Assembly (NCBI GenBank): GCA_023228925.1
Contig: JALOAF010000012.1
Span: 1 to 31,133 of the forward strand
Direction of reading: 5' to 3'
From: Candidatus Absconditabacterales bacterium
GTDB taxonomy: Bacteria > Patescibacteriota > Gracilibacteria > Absconditabacterales > Absconditicoccaceae
Length of the DNA stretch: 31,133 bases
The notes under the pieces are model-generated. The model was not told where the DNA came from. It worked only from the letters and a program-made list of their open reading frames with translations, and did not search any database. Each line of letters opens with the position of its first letter. The stretch's first letter is position 1. Both the position numbers and the translations under genes were made by a program. Of the stretch, positions 1 to 6,966 are shown piece after piece.

Positions 1-2
1 CA

Positions 3-191
3 ACCCTTATTTCTCTGCAAATCGCGACAACCATCGGCTATCATCAAAATCTAATTGTAACCCTTTCTACCATATTGGTAACAATTTTGATCTTACTTTT
101 TGGAGAGATTTTTCCCAAAACTTTTGCCAATCAACATGCAGAAAAAATATTTTTTACAATACTTATCATATGTCTTTCATGAATTTTATAA
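3..191 (+). pseudogene. CNNM (DUF21)-type membrane protein, 3' fragment
   Basis: The reading frame enters from the left edge and ends at TAA 189-191. It shows a hydrophobic segment followed by the motif GEIFPKTFA, the signature of the CNNM transmembrane domain of CorC/HlyC-type proteins, which are linked to Mg2+/Co2+ transport and sit in the cytoplasmic membrane. The family normally continues with more membrane sequence and two CBS domains; here the frame stops about 18 residues after the motif, with one TGA (Gly) just before the end. The downstream half is therefore missing, and an unrelated leftward gene begins its 3' end 16 bases later. A remnant truncated by rearrangement is the likeliest reading. 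The N-terminus lies outside the window, so a naturally short CNNM-only protein is not excluded. Confidence 0.6.
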
Positions 192-207
192 TCCAACATT
201 TTATGTT

Positions 208-798
208 TTATTGACTAAAAAAATCCATAGATAAGCCCAAAAGTTTGGAAATATGTGCTGTGGTTTTTTTTGGATAAAATGGAAGAAGTGCTTTTAGTCT
301 AGTAATTTGATCTGGTTTTGAAAAAGCCTGTGGATTGTCCAAACTAGCTTTTGGATACAAATAAATATAATCACATAAAGCTCTTTCTGGCATAGCAATA
401 CGGTAATCGTCATAATCCTTAATCCCCAATTTATTTTTGAACAAATTATCTTTTATTTTTTTATAGCTAAACTGTTTGTTGTTTACAATAAAACTAGCTG
501 TTTGGCTAGCAACACAAGTTGTTGTATTAAAATATGCTTGAAATATCGCACCTGCATCATATAAAACAGATTCCAAGGATATGTAACTATTTTTTTTTAA
601 CATACAAGCAAGTTCATTGTTGTTGTATACTGGTAAAGTCCAAATACCTCTTGATGGATTTAGCAAACTTCATTTTTTTTTAGCTCTAAAAAGAAATTGA
701 TCCAAGGCTTTTTTGGATAATGAAGAAAAAATCTTATGAAGGTCTTCATAATAAAATACTGTTTTTTTTGTTTTTATAATTGTGGTGATTTTTGTCAT
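208..798 (-). CDS. AbiEi-like antitoxin / transcriptional regulator, orphan
   Basis: A 196-residue protein once the TGA at 670-672 is read as Gly; otherwise it falls into two pieces. An N-terminal winged-helix-like part (about 1-55) is followed by the AbiEi-type core: YISLESVL, then SFIVNNKQFSYKKI, then MPERALCDYIYLYP. The family represses its own operon and neutralises the AbiEii nucleotidyltransferase toxin of type IV toxin-antitoxin systems. ATG at 796-798 was chosen because it restores the full N-terminal wing; no Shine-Dalgarno is visible. The toxin gene should follow downstream, but the next DNA is the CNNM remnant on the other strand, so this looks like an orphan. Only one of about five glycines is TGA, fewer than in neighbouring accessory genes. 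Family fairly sure; function as an antitoxin inferred. Confidence 0.75.
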
Positions 799-873
799 TT
801 TGTTTTGTTGAATACTACAAATATGTAGTATATATAAACATAAAACATATAAAATCAAGTCTTTTTTATTAGC

Positions 874-887
874 AGACCCCGGGGTCT
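874..887. repeat. Perfect GC palindrome at the 3' end of the RAYT gene
   Basis: AGACCCCGGGGTCT is a perfect 14-bp palindrome one base beyond the RAYT stop codon. Its CCCCGGGG core resembles the cores of the other palindromes in this window, so the transposase gene is bracketed by palindromes (this one and 1415-1444). It may be a REP-like substrate or simply a short hairpin. Confidence 0.6.
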
Positions 888-888
888 C

Positions 889-1392
889 CTAAACAAACTC
901 CCAATCCAATGCTAATATTTCTTCATTTGGTGTGGTTTTTTTGGAGTTTTTGTCGTAGCTGGTAAATATTCGTTTTTCTATATGATCTGTCAATTTGTGT
1001 TTGATAGGATTGAATTCGACATAATGAATGCACTGATCCAAATACCTTTCATCATTTAAAACCTTAGACTTAAATCTGGATTCAAAAAATGTTAATCATT
1101 TACTTGCTGTATATTTAGCTTTGTAATATCTGGTATATGAAGCACAAATATTTCATACAAAATAAGATATTTTGTGAGATGAAGATTTGTTGTGCAGTAC
1201 AAAATGGAAGTGATTTGGTAAAATACAGTAAGCAACTATTCACACATCTTCTTTACACTTTTCTTTGTATGTACTGATGTATCATAAAAATCTTTGAAAA
1301 TCTTTTCGATCATGAAACAATGTTTGCTTATACCTTCATCTGTTGTAAATGTGATAATACTTGTTTTCTTCAAATTCTTGTCTCTTTGGCAT
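889..1392 (-). CDS. REP-associated tyrosine transposase (RAYT, IS200/TnpA-like)
   Basis: A 167-residue protein, complete only with TGA as Gly: all five of its glycines are TGA, so nothing of it is visible with the standard code. N-terminal motif YYHIYNRG, the HUH metal-binding motif PNHFHF (His 61 and 63), the catalytic-Tyr segment near residues 86-90 (ASYTRYY), and the late motif YVEFNPI match RAYT / Y1-transposase proteins, single-strand nucleases that act on REP palindromes. Length fits the family. Palindromes lie directly at both ends (874-887; 1415-1444), with more at 1533, 1578, 3087 and 6174, as expected for a RAYT-REP system. No subterminal IS200 ends or paired tnpB were seen. The total use of TGA for Gly suggests long residence in this lineage rather than recent arrival. 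Confidence 0.85.
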
Positions 1393-1414
1393 TTTCATAT
1401 CCTTACTACTAAAT

Positions 1415-1444
1415 CCACCCGGATGCTTTTCTGCACCCGGGTGG
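1415..1444. repeat. REP-like palindrome, copy 1
   Basis: CCACCCGGATGC, a TTTTCT loop and GCACCCGGGTGG form an inverted repeat of 12-bp arms with one mismatch. It lies just upstream of the RAYT start. Same core as the copies at 1533, 1578 and 3087. Confidence 0.8.
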
Positions 1445-1532
1445 TTCTAATATACAAATCTACTTTCTTTTGTCAAATCTTTTTTTGACTAATCTTTTAA
1501 CCGATTAGGATTCTTCCCCTCTTCTCTTATCT

Positions 1533-1558
1533 CCACCCGGGTGTATTTTACCGGGTGG
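1533..1558. repeat. REP-like palindrome, copy 2 (degenerate)
   Basis: CCACCCGG and CCGGGTGG arms around a loop of ten bases. It is preceded by the same CTTCTCTTATCT flank found before copy 4 (3087), so the repeat unit extends beyond the palindrome. Confidence 0.75.
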
Positions 1559-1577
1559 CTCCCTTCTTTTCTTATCT

Positions 1578-1606
1578 CCACCCGGGTGCATTTCGCACCC
1601 GGGTGG
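1578..1606. repeat. REP-like palindrome, copy 3
   Basis: A 12-bp perfect inverted repeat (CCACCCGGGTGC / GCACCCGGGTGG) around ATTTC. With copy 2 it forms a close tandem pair in direct orientation, similar to a BIME. It is followed by TTCTTTTCGAAAAT and a C-rich terminator-like hairpin, the same order as at 3087-3168. Confidence 0.85.
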
Positions 1607-1618
1607 TTCTTTTCGAAA

Positions 1619-1672
1619 ATAAAAAAAACCCCCACCTTTCCCCCGCAGAGCGGGGTGAAGGCAGAGGGTTTG
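1619..1672. repeat. Terminator-like repeat interrupted by a small palindrome
   Basis: Compared with the intact copies at 2496 and 3131, this copy of the A-tract / ACCCCCACCTTTC / GGCAGAGGG hairpin has an extra segment between CTTTC and GGCAGAGGG. The extra segment is CCCCGC-AGA-GCGGGG plus TGAA. The same small palindrome (CCCCGC, 4-base loop, GCGGGG, TGAAG) stands alone at 2406-2426. This looks like one repeat nested inside another. Confidence 0.65.
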
Positions 1673-1690
1673 AATTATTTTCATTTTGAT

Positions 1691-1718
1691 TTGCAATTTT
1701 ATTTTTTTTGATTATACT
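1691..1718 (+). promoter_or_regulatory. Promoter of candidate small RNA 1
   Basis: TTGCAA (1691-1696), 16 bp, TATACT (1713-1718). From TTTGAT before the -35 to ATATTG after the -10 the sequence is nearly identical to 6930-6967, including the T-tract and GA(C/T) before the -10. Confidence 0.7.
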
Positions 1719-1724
1719 GATATT

Positions 1725-1787
1725 GTTATCACGATGGGGATGTCCATTAGATTAAGTGTTAGTGCTTAATTGGTGGGCCCTTTTTTT
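1725..1787 (+). ncRNA. Candidate small RNA 1 with intrinsic terminator
   Basis: Just after a good promoter comes a region of about 63 bases ending in GGGCCC and seven T. It can fold as an outer GGG/CCC stem, an internal loop, CCA/TGG, a four-base bulge on the 5' side, and ATTAAG/CTTAAT closed by the loop TGTTAGTG. The element at 6967-7026 has the same order with different stem sequences and almost the same loop. Its 3' part is antisense to the last codons of the NYN gene (stop at 1759-1761). I do not recognise a known RNA family. Promoter, fold and terminator are visible; expression and role are inferred. Confidence 0.55.
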
Positions 1788-2268
1788 GTTTTGAAAATTT
1801 TAATTTATTTTTTAAGTTTGTTATACTATCTATTTTTCATCATGCAGATTGCTTTAAAAATATTGAATACTTTTTATGATTTGGAACAATAAGTTTGAGA
1901 AATTTATTTTCTTTTTGTAAGTGCTTTACTAAACATGCAAAATCTCAATCTCAAGTAACCAACACAGCTTTATTATATTTTTTATAATCTATCATTGCTT
2001 GAAGAACTAATTCTGCATCTACATTTCATTTTGTTTTTCAAGATTTTAATTCCATAACTGGTTTAAAAACAAGATGATATCATATATCTTGAAAAAAACT
2101 ATACATTGATTGGTTTCATGGAATATATCATATAAATAAGTACACCTTTTTTGCCTTATACTTATCTTTTAAATATATACGAAATTTTTTCCAATCAAGA
2201 TTTCGTCATTGATCTTTAATTGCTAAATTTACATTTTGAGTATCAATAAAAACAAAATTTTCTTCCAT
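1759..2268 (-). CDS. NYN-domain (LabA/DUF88-like) putative RNase
   Basis: A 169-residue protein complete with TGA as Gly. It carries the PIN-like NYN signatures in order: FIDTQNVN near residue 9 (Asp9, Asn12), then the hydrophobic strand VYLFIGY, then KGNVDAELVLQAM with a conserved Asp, then VLVTGDGDF with paired Asp. These acidic residues would bind metal for RNA cleavage; members are usually cytosolic nucleases of unknown target. The ATG at 2266-2268 follows an A-rich leader without Shine-Dalgarno. The promoter at 2300-2327 and an inverted repeat at 2332-2357 lie upstream. The C-terminal stretch (KKGPPIKH) is encoded opposite candidate small RNA 1, so it may be a run-on extension. Family assignment is strong; substrate unknown. 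Confidence 0.85.
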
Positions 2269-2297
2269 TTTTAATTCTTATTTCATAAATATCATAA

Positions 2298-2327
2298 ATT
2301 ATATAACATTTTTACTCTAAATTGCAA
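2298..2327 (-). promoter_or_regulatory. Promoter of the NYN gene
   Basis: On the minus strand TTGCAA (2322-2327) is followed by TATATA after 16 bp or TATAAT after 18 bp (2298-2305), about 35 bases before the ATG. It matches the TTGCAA-16-TATAAT pattern seen elsewhere in the window. Confidence 0.6.
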
Positions 2328-2331
2328 TAGA

Positions 2332-2357
2332 TTTTGTCAAAAATAAATCTGACAAAA
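2332..2357. promoter_or_regulatory. Inverted repeat upstream of the NYN promoter
   Basis: TTTTGTCA and TGACAAAA, 8-bp perfect arms ten bases apart, lie directly upstream of the -35 box on the minus strand. Position and symmetry suit a protein-binding operator. A factor-free hairpin is also possible. Confidence 0.4.
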
Positions 2358-2405
2358 CAAATCATCTGTGGTAATCCTTGATTTTTATCTGTGAAAATCT
2401 GCCTG

Positions 2406-2426
2406 CCCCGCAATGGCGGGGTGAAG
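2406..2426. repeat. Small GC palindrome, solo copy
   Basis: CCCCGC-AATG-GCGGGG followed by TGAAG. The same unit is found inserted in a terminator-like repeat at 1641-1660. Confidence 0.6.
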
Positions 2427-2467
2427 TTCTGACAATACCACGAAGGATCGGGGTTTATTCTCTAATC

Positions 2468-2485
2468 GTTTCGCTGATGCGAAAC
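2468..2485. repeat. Hairpin GTTTCGC-TGAT-GCGAAAC
   Basis: A perfect 7-bp stem occupies the position that the REP-like palindrome holds in the other copies, directly before TTTTCGAAAAT and the C-rich terminator. It may be a divergent substitute of the same repeat family. Confidence 0.5.
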
Positions 2486-2495
2486 TGTTTTCGAA

Positions 2496-2562
2496 AATAA
2501 AAAAAAACCCCCCACCTTTCGGCAGAGGGGTTTTTCGACTGGACTACAAAGTATAGTCTGGT
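2496..2562 (-). terminator. Double-hairpin terminator of hicBA
   Basis: On the minus strand, immediately after the hicA stop, a GACCAGACTA...TAGTCCAGTC imperfect hairpin is followed by CCCC(TCT)GCC-GAAA-GG(TG)GGGG and a run of T. Almost the same 70 bases follow the S-layer gene (3131-3200). Stem plus T-run supports intrinsic termination. Confidence 0.75.
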
Positions 2563-2772
2563 CTATTTTAGATCATCAAAATCTTTCTTGGTCTTGGAAA
2601 TGAATTCTAGAATTTTCTTTTCTACTCATGGAGATATATCCTTTCATCAATGATTTGGGACAGGAAAGACTCTTTTTCAATCAGAAAAAAGTACATGTGA
2701 TCATTTTTGTCTAACGACAGAAAATCATAATTTTTTGAGTCTTGTTTCTATATCGCGAAATTTATACGGCAT
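2563..2772 (-). CDS. hicA: HicA toxin, mRNA interferase
   Basis: A 69-residue protein matching HicA in length and pattern: LKKLGFSVVRQKGSHVLF near residues 12-29 with the catalytic His26 after Gly-Ser, then VPNHGGKDISPGVEKKIL. HicA adopts a dsRBD-like fold and cuts mRNA; the partner HicB blocks it. All six glycines are TGA, including the Gly before Ser-His, so the gene cannot be seen with the standard code. It starts inside the end of hicB (11-base overlap), implying translational coupling. The order here is hicB then hicA, the reverse of the most common arrangement but known in the family. It is followed by a strong terminator. Toxicity depends on TGA being read as Gly, so the gene is tied to this code. 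Confidence 0.9.
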
Positions 2773-2974
2773 ATGTATAAGATTTGTTTATCAAAAATTT
2801 CTTAACTTTTTTTTGAAAAGATATCTCTTGTGAGTGATAGTCAACCATCATATCTACTACATTTTTTAACTCACTCAAAGCCTCTTCTTTTGAATATCAA
2901 AAAGCATAAATATTTGGTTTTGATTTTACCTCTGCTATATATCATTCCCCATCTTTTCTTATTATTATTTCCAT
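2762..2974 (-). CDS. hicB: HicB-like antitoxin (short form)
   Basis: A 70-residue protein. It starts with a short beta-strand pattern, EIIIRKDGEGYIAEVKSKP, then an AxGYSKEEALSEL-like segment, typical of the HicB partial RNase H-like fold. It lacks the separate C-terminal DNA-binding HTH/RHH domain found in longer HicBs, so autoregulation may need another factor. It neutralises the HicA encoded just downstream and overlapping. ATG 2972-2974 lies behind an A/T-rich leader; a TTGTCA box about 17 bp from a TAAATA lies near 3005-3027 on the same strand. Assignment rests on the fold pattern plus linkage to a clear hicA. Confidence 0.85.
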
Positions 2975-3086
2975 TTTTTTATAGTTATGTCATAAATATA
3001 TTTAAATTTTAACAATATTTTTGACAAATTCAATACAATCTTTTTTTGACTATGCTCCCATTTGGGTTTCCCTTCTTCTCTTATCT

Positions 3087-3116
3087 CCACCCGGGTGCTT
3101 TTCTGCACCCGGGTGG
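3087..3116. repeat. REP-like palindrome, copy 4
   Basis: CCACCCGGGTGC / GCACCCGGGTGG, perfect 12-bp arms with a TTTTCT loop. The left flank (CTTCTCTTATCT) and right flank (TTCTTTTCGAAAAT, then the terminator hairpin) match copies 2 and 3, defining a composite repeat of about 90 bases. Confidence 0.85.
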
Positions 3117-3130
3117 TTCTTTTCGAAAAT

Positions 3131-3200
3131 TAAAAAAACCCCCCACCTTTCGGCAGAGGGGTTTTTCGACTGGACTACGAGTGATAGTCTGGTCTATTTT
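3131..3200 (-). terminator. Double-hairpin terminator of the S-layer-like gene
   Basis: Same composite as 2496-2562: an imperfect GACCAGACTA hairpin, then the C-rich/G-rich stem with a GAAA loop and a T-run on the minus strand, about 20 bases after the stop of the surface-protein gene. The plus-strand A-tract and T-tract would also allow bidirectional function. Confidence 0.75.
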
Positions 3201-3221
3201 TCAACAATTAGATTGTTGAGA

Positions 3222-6071
3222 TTATTTCAAAACGTTGTAAGTTTCAGTAATTTCAGCAGAAACTTTAGTATTGTCGTTTCTGTCTACGTATTTGAACTTA
3301 AGTTCTGATATTTTAACAGAGTATAGATCAGCTGTAACAGTATTTTGAGAATCAAGAAGTTCTATGATTCTTTCAACTGTATCAGTTCCAATCAATATGT
3401 TTGTAGCAACTGGAATTGATCCAGGAGCAGTACCAGTACCAATAACTGTATTACCTTCTTTCAAACTTCCTATAGCGGGACCCCAATTAGCAAATTGATT
3501 GTTAATTATATTACGAGTAAGATCAAACTTAACTGAAGTTATAATTACATCGTAATTAGAAGTATTAGCTATAGCAAGAGTTGTTTCATTATTCAATTTT
3601 GTTGGAAGAGTAACTGCAGGAACATTGCTTGCAACTTGATATATATCTGAATTAAGATCTGGACTTGTAGTTGTTGTAGGAATAGCTGTATTTGCACTTC
3701 TTACAATATCTAATCATCCAGTAAGAATTGTATGTTTTACAGATAATCATAGATTTTCTGCTTCACCACCTCTAAGTTGTACTCTAACTGTAAATGGAGT
3801 TGTTTCATCTTTTGTAAGAGTTTTAGAGAAATCTTTAAACACTACAAAACCACTATTTAAATTAGTAGAAACTGATTTTAAAACAGTAGTTCCTTGCATA
3901 AGATCTAATCTTGTAGCATATACATCAAATCCAGTAGTTGCGTTTCATGTAACAACATCAGTTTTAACAATAACTTGTTTAAGAACTTGATTTTCAGCAG
4001 AAGCTCTTAAATTAAAGTACATCATGTCAGTAGCAGAACCTTCAAGAACAGTTTTGTTTGAAGGAACATTTGAAGGTCTTGTTAAAGTGAAAGAACCTTT
4101 ATTAACAGTAGTTGCTGCACTTTCAACTGCTACTCAAGTTGGGTTAAATGATACATTGTCAGATATATTCTTAACAGTATTAACTTTAAAGTTTAATTTA
4201 AAACTTTTATTAAGAGATGCATCAGATTTCACATGTCAAACAACTCTTATTGTTGCTGGACTGTTTTTATCTACAGAGAATCTTTCTGAACTAGCTGAGA
4301 ATGTTTTCCCATCTCAAGTCAAATAATATTCTAATCAATTAACATAAGCTATAACTTCATTATCAACAAACACTCAATCAACATCACCTGAACCTGTAAC
4401 AAATTCGAATGTATAGTTTGTAACTTCTACTTCTGAATTAGAAGTAAGTTCAGCTTTATACAATTCTACACTTGAAGTACCAGGAGCAACTATTTTTGAA
4501 GTTGTTAATTTATTAGTCAAAGTCATATCTACTCAATCAATACTCAAATTTTCGTTACTATCAGCCGTACTTGTCATTCTTTCATTTGTGTTTTTTTCAT
4601 AAGCTATTACTCAATTCTTTTCTATACCATATTTTATTGTAGCTCCAGAACCAACATAAATACCATCTGCTTTAAGTTCTATAGTCGCAGATTCTTGATT
4701 CATTCTTTCTATATCAAGACCAGAAACTACAATTTTTTCATTTGTAAATGTAACAGTCCCAACTTCTTGACTATTGTAATAAGCTTTTATATTAGCTAAA
4801 ACTTTATTAAAGTCTTCTCCAGATTCTCTAGTTATAGTAAATCCGTTGATAGTTGATGTTCTAGCTGGTATTAAATTAACAGAAGATATTAATTTATTAG
4901 TTTCTCCAGCTTTAATTGTTTGTCCATCTGAAATAAATGTACCAACATTTTCAACCTTATAAGAGGTTGTGTTTATAGAAGATAATTCAAATGGAGTACC
5001 AGCAGATGTACCGTTATTAACGTCAACTGCAGTAACTGCAAAATTGTGTTGGCTATTTTGAGAGTTAGCTACAAGAGTAACTAAAACATCAAATTCCATA
5101 GATGATCCAGCTTTCATTACAAGAGCAGGAACAAAATTAAGAGTTGCAGCTTGTGAAGATGCTGCAGGTTTTCTAATTGAAGTTGCGTCTATTCAATTTC
5201 TAGAAAGCCAAATACCATCTATGTCAGCAAGAACTCAAAGACCAGATCTAGTAATAACTACAGAAGAAACCATAGTATCGTTTTCACCAGCAGTCAATTT
5301 GATTGTTCCAACTTTTTTAGCAACAGCATTTTGTGCTATATTGTGAGTAGCAACAGATCCAACTCTAGATACTGTAGCAAATCCTGGAAGAACTTCTTCT
5401 TCTTCAGCATCTTCGCTACAAGCAGCTATACAAGCATCGTAATCATCAGCCAATATACAAGCCAACAATTCTTCAGCGCTACATCCTGTTGTAGGAGTAT
5501 AAGCATCATCAGCTCTCATCATCATAAGCATTACATATCCTCTAACTTCTTTCATGTTAGGATTGTCGATAATATTCATGATTCCTTCATCCTTCAAAGC
5601 TTGTAGATGATCTTTGTAGTATGGGTCAGCACCATTGTATTCGTCTCCCCATAAAGCTCTAGATAAAACTGTACCAAATTCAGCTCTAGTTACGATTCCG
5701 TTTGGATTGAATTTTTCAATTCCAACACCCATAAGACCTAGTTGACAAGCTTTTGTCACACCATTGTCGTATGCTTCATCTAAACTAGCAGATACATCAG
5801 GAAAATTACATTCCTTGTCTGTATCCAATTCTTGTAAACCTAAATCAAGAACGTAGTTGGCTACCATTTTAGCCATAGCTACTCTTGTCAAATTACCATA
5901 CATGTCTGCATTATCAATGCTAGTCATAGTAGTAATTCATTTGTTTTTTGCATACGCATATGCTTCTGTTAGTTCTGCATCGTATGAAGCAGCATTAGCA
6001 TAGGTAGGCATCATTGTTGCTAACAAAGCGAAAATCGCTGAGTAAGCAAAAAGTTTTTTAAATGTTTTCAT
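3222..6071 (-). CDS. SLH-domain surface (S-layer-like) protein
   Basis: A 949-residue secreted protein. Residues 1-27 are a signal peptide (basic start, hydrophobic core, ANA-A site). Residues about 28-195 hold SLH-like repeats with FPDVSA, NGVTKACQLGLMGVG, FNPNGIVTRAEF and a YYKDHLQALKDEGI repeat, which anchor proteins to the cell wall. A short acidic, Cys-containing segment follows (DDYDACIAACSEDAEEEE). The remainder is beta-rich, Thr/Ser/Val-rich, with repeated patterns like VGTIKLTAGENDTMVSSVVI, as in CPR S-layer-like proteins. The gene is continuous only with TGA as Gly. By my rough hand count only about one glycine in five is TGA, against more than half in the T4SS-like genes, suggesting codon selection in an abundant protein. 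No Shine-Dalgarno is visible. A long structured region lies upstream and a strong terminator downstream. Confidence 0.85.
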
Positions 6072-6173
6072 GTGTACATTAAAAAAAAATATAAAAGGTA
6101 CCACAATCTTTGTTTTAATTCGTGTATTAACGATCTCATGTCATTACCAAAACATCATCTCAAACCTAGCACT

Positions 6174-6208
6174 ACCACCACCCGGGGTCAAAACAGCACC
6201 CGGTGGTA
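6174..6208. repeat. REP-like palindrome, copy 5 (diverged)
   Basis: ACCACCACCCGGGGTC ... GCACCCGGTGGTAC forms an imperfect inverted repeat related to copies 1-4. It stands about 100 bases upstream of the S-layer-like start, where it would lie in the 5' leader if transcription starts further upstream. Confidence 0.65.
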
Positions 6209-6239
6209 CTGAGTTTAAGTTTGAAGTAACATTTTGTAT

Positions 6240-6700
6240 AACATGTGCTGTCTATACTCCTATAGACAAGCTACGAAACCTACAAAATATATCTCCATAT
6301 ATTTAATGTAATGTTAAGGATCTACACGGTGTAAATAAACTAATTTGTAGGATGTGTCAGACTATCAGAACACGATTAGCGATAAGGATCAAATCTCTTT
6401 TTCCCCGTAGGTTTAGGAAAGGCGAAACTGACCGATATCTGTTATCTAAAAATGTCTACATAGACCGACAAATAACCGATCTACTTATCGTATCTCCATA
6501 CGACAAGACCGATAAAGGGAATAATAGTTTTTCTGGCTAAGATTTCAAGACAAATGTAGACAGATTTTTTAGCGACAAAAAAGAAATACAAGATATCTTA
6601 TTTGCAGTAAATCTCTAAACAAATGTGCTATAGACCTACGCTAGAAAAGCTTTGCCCTTCTGTATGTTTATACGAATCAGACTAAGAATCGTGACAGTAA
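6240..6700. other. Structured noncoding region upstream of the S-layer-like gene
   Basis: No convincing protein gene fits here. Three hairpins share one tetraloop (CTCC on plus, GGAG on minus): 6249-6268 and 6285-6304 with 8-bp stems, and 6488-6503 with a 6-bp stem. GTTAT 6441-6445 / ATAAC 6472-6476 encloses a GTCTA-CA-TAGAC hairpin. Competing pairings exist: 6276-6283 can pair with 6407-6414, or 6279-6286 with 6344-6351; and 6454-6461 can pair with 6554-6561 instead of folding locally. This suggests either a long leader of the leftward S-layer-like mRNA or an independent RNA; strand is undecided. Plus-strand TATAAC at about 6230-6235, 17 bp after TTTAAG, is a possible promoter. Known RNA families were not recognised. 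Confidence 0.45.
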
Positions 6701-6835
6701 AATCAAAAAAAAATAAAAAAAACATGATTTCATCCCTGTTGAGAACTGCTATTTTTTGTGAAAATTAGCTTGTCTACTTCCACTTGCCTTTTCTGTTTTT
6801 TGTGATGGTGTTTGATAGAAACAAGCATCTTAAAT

Positions 6836-6882
6836 AAGGGGGGCTTTTTGGCATTCTAAGTAGCCCCCCTTGACAAGGGGGG
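6836..6882. repeat. Overlapping G/C-run palindromes
   Basis: AAGGGGGGC (6836-6844) pairs perfectly with GCCCCCCTT (6863-6871), and CCCCCCTTG-A-CAAGGGGGG (6864-6882) is a second perfect palindrome sharing the C-run, so only one can form at a time. G-rich DNA continues to about 6908. This is a GC island in very AT-rich DNA and probably a dispersed repeat. Confidence 0.7.
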
Positions 6883-6932
6883 AGATTTGGGGGAAGGGGG
6901 ATTTGGGGCTAGTAAAAAAAAATCACTTTGAT

Positions 6933-6960
6933 TTGCAATTTAATCTTTTTTGACTATAAT
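6933..6960 (+). promoter_or_regulatory. Promoter of candidate small RNA 2
   Basis: TTGCAA (6933-6938), 16 bp, consensus TATAAT (6955-6960). It aligns almost base for base with 1691-1718, including flanks on both sides. Confidence 0.75.
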
Positions 6961-6966
6961 AATATT

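Noticed and set aside
1505..1696. Minus-strand frame rich in Pro/Gly (EPPGCEMHPGG)
   Set aside because: It lies entirely in REP-like palindromes and the terminator repeat.
6400..6560. Possible RNase P RNA: the minus strand contains ACAG...ATCGGTCAGTTTCGCCT, like the 3' end of bacterial RNase P
   Set aside because: The conserved GGAAAGUCC region and other core elements were not found at the expected distance on either strand; the similarity is limited to about 15 bases.
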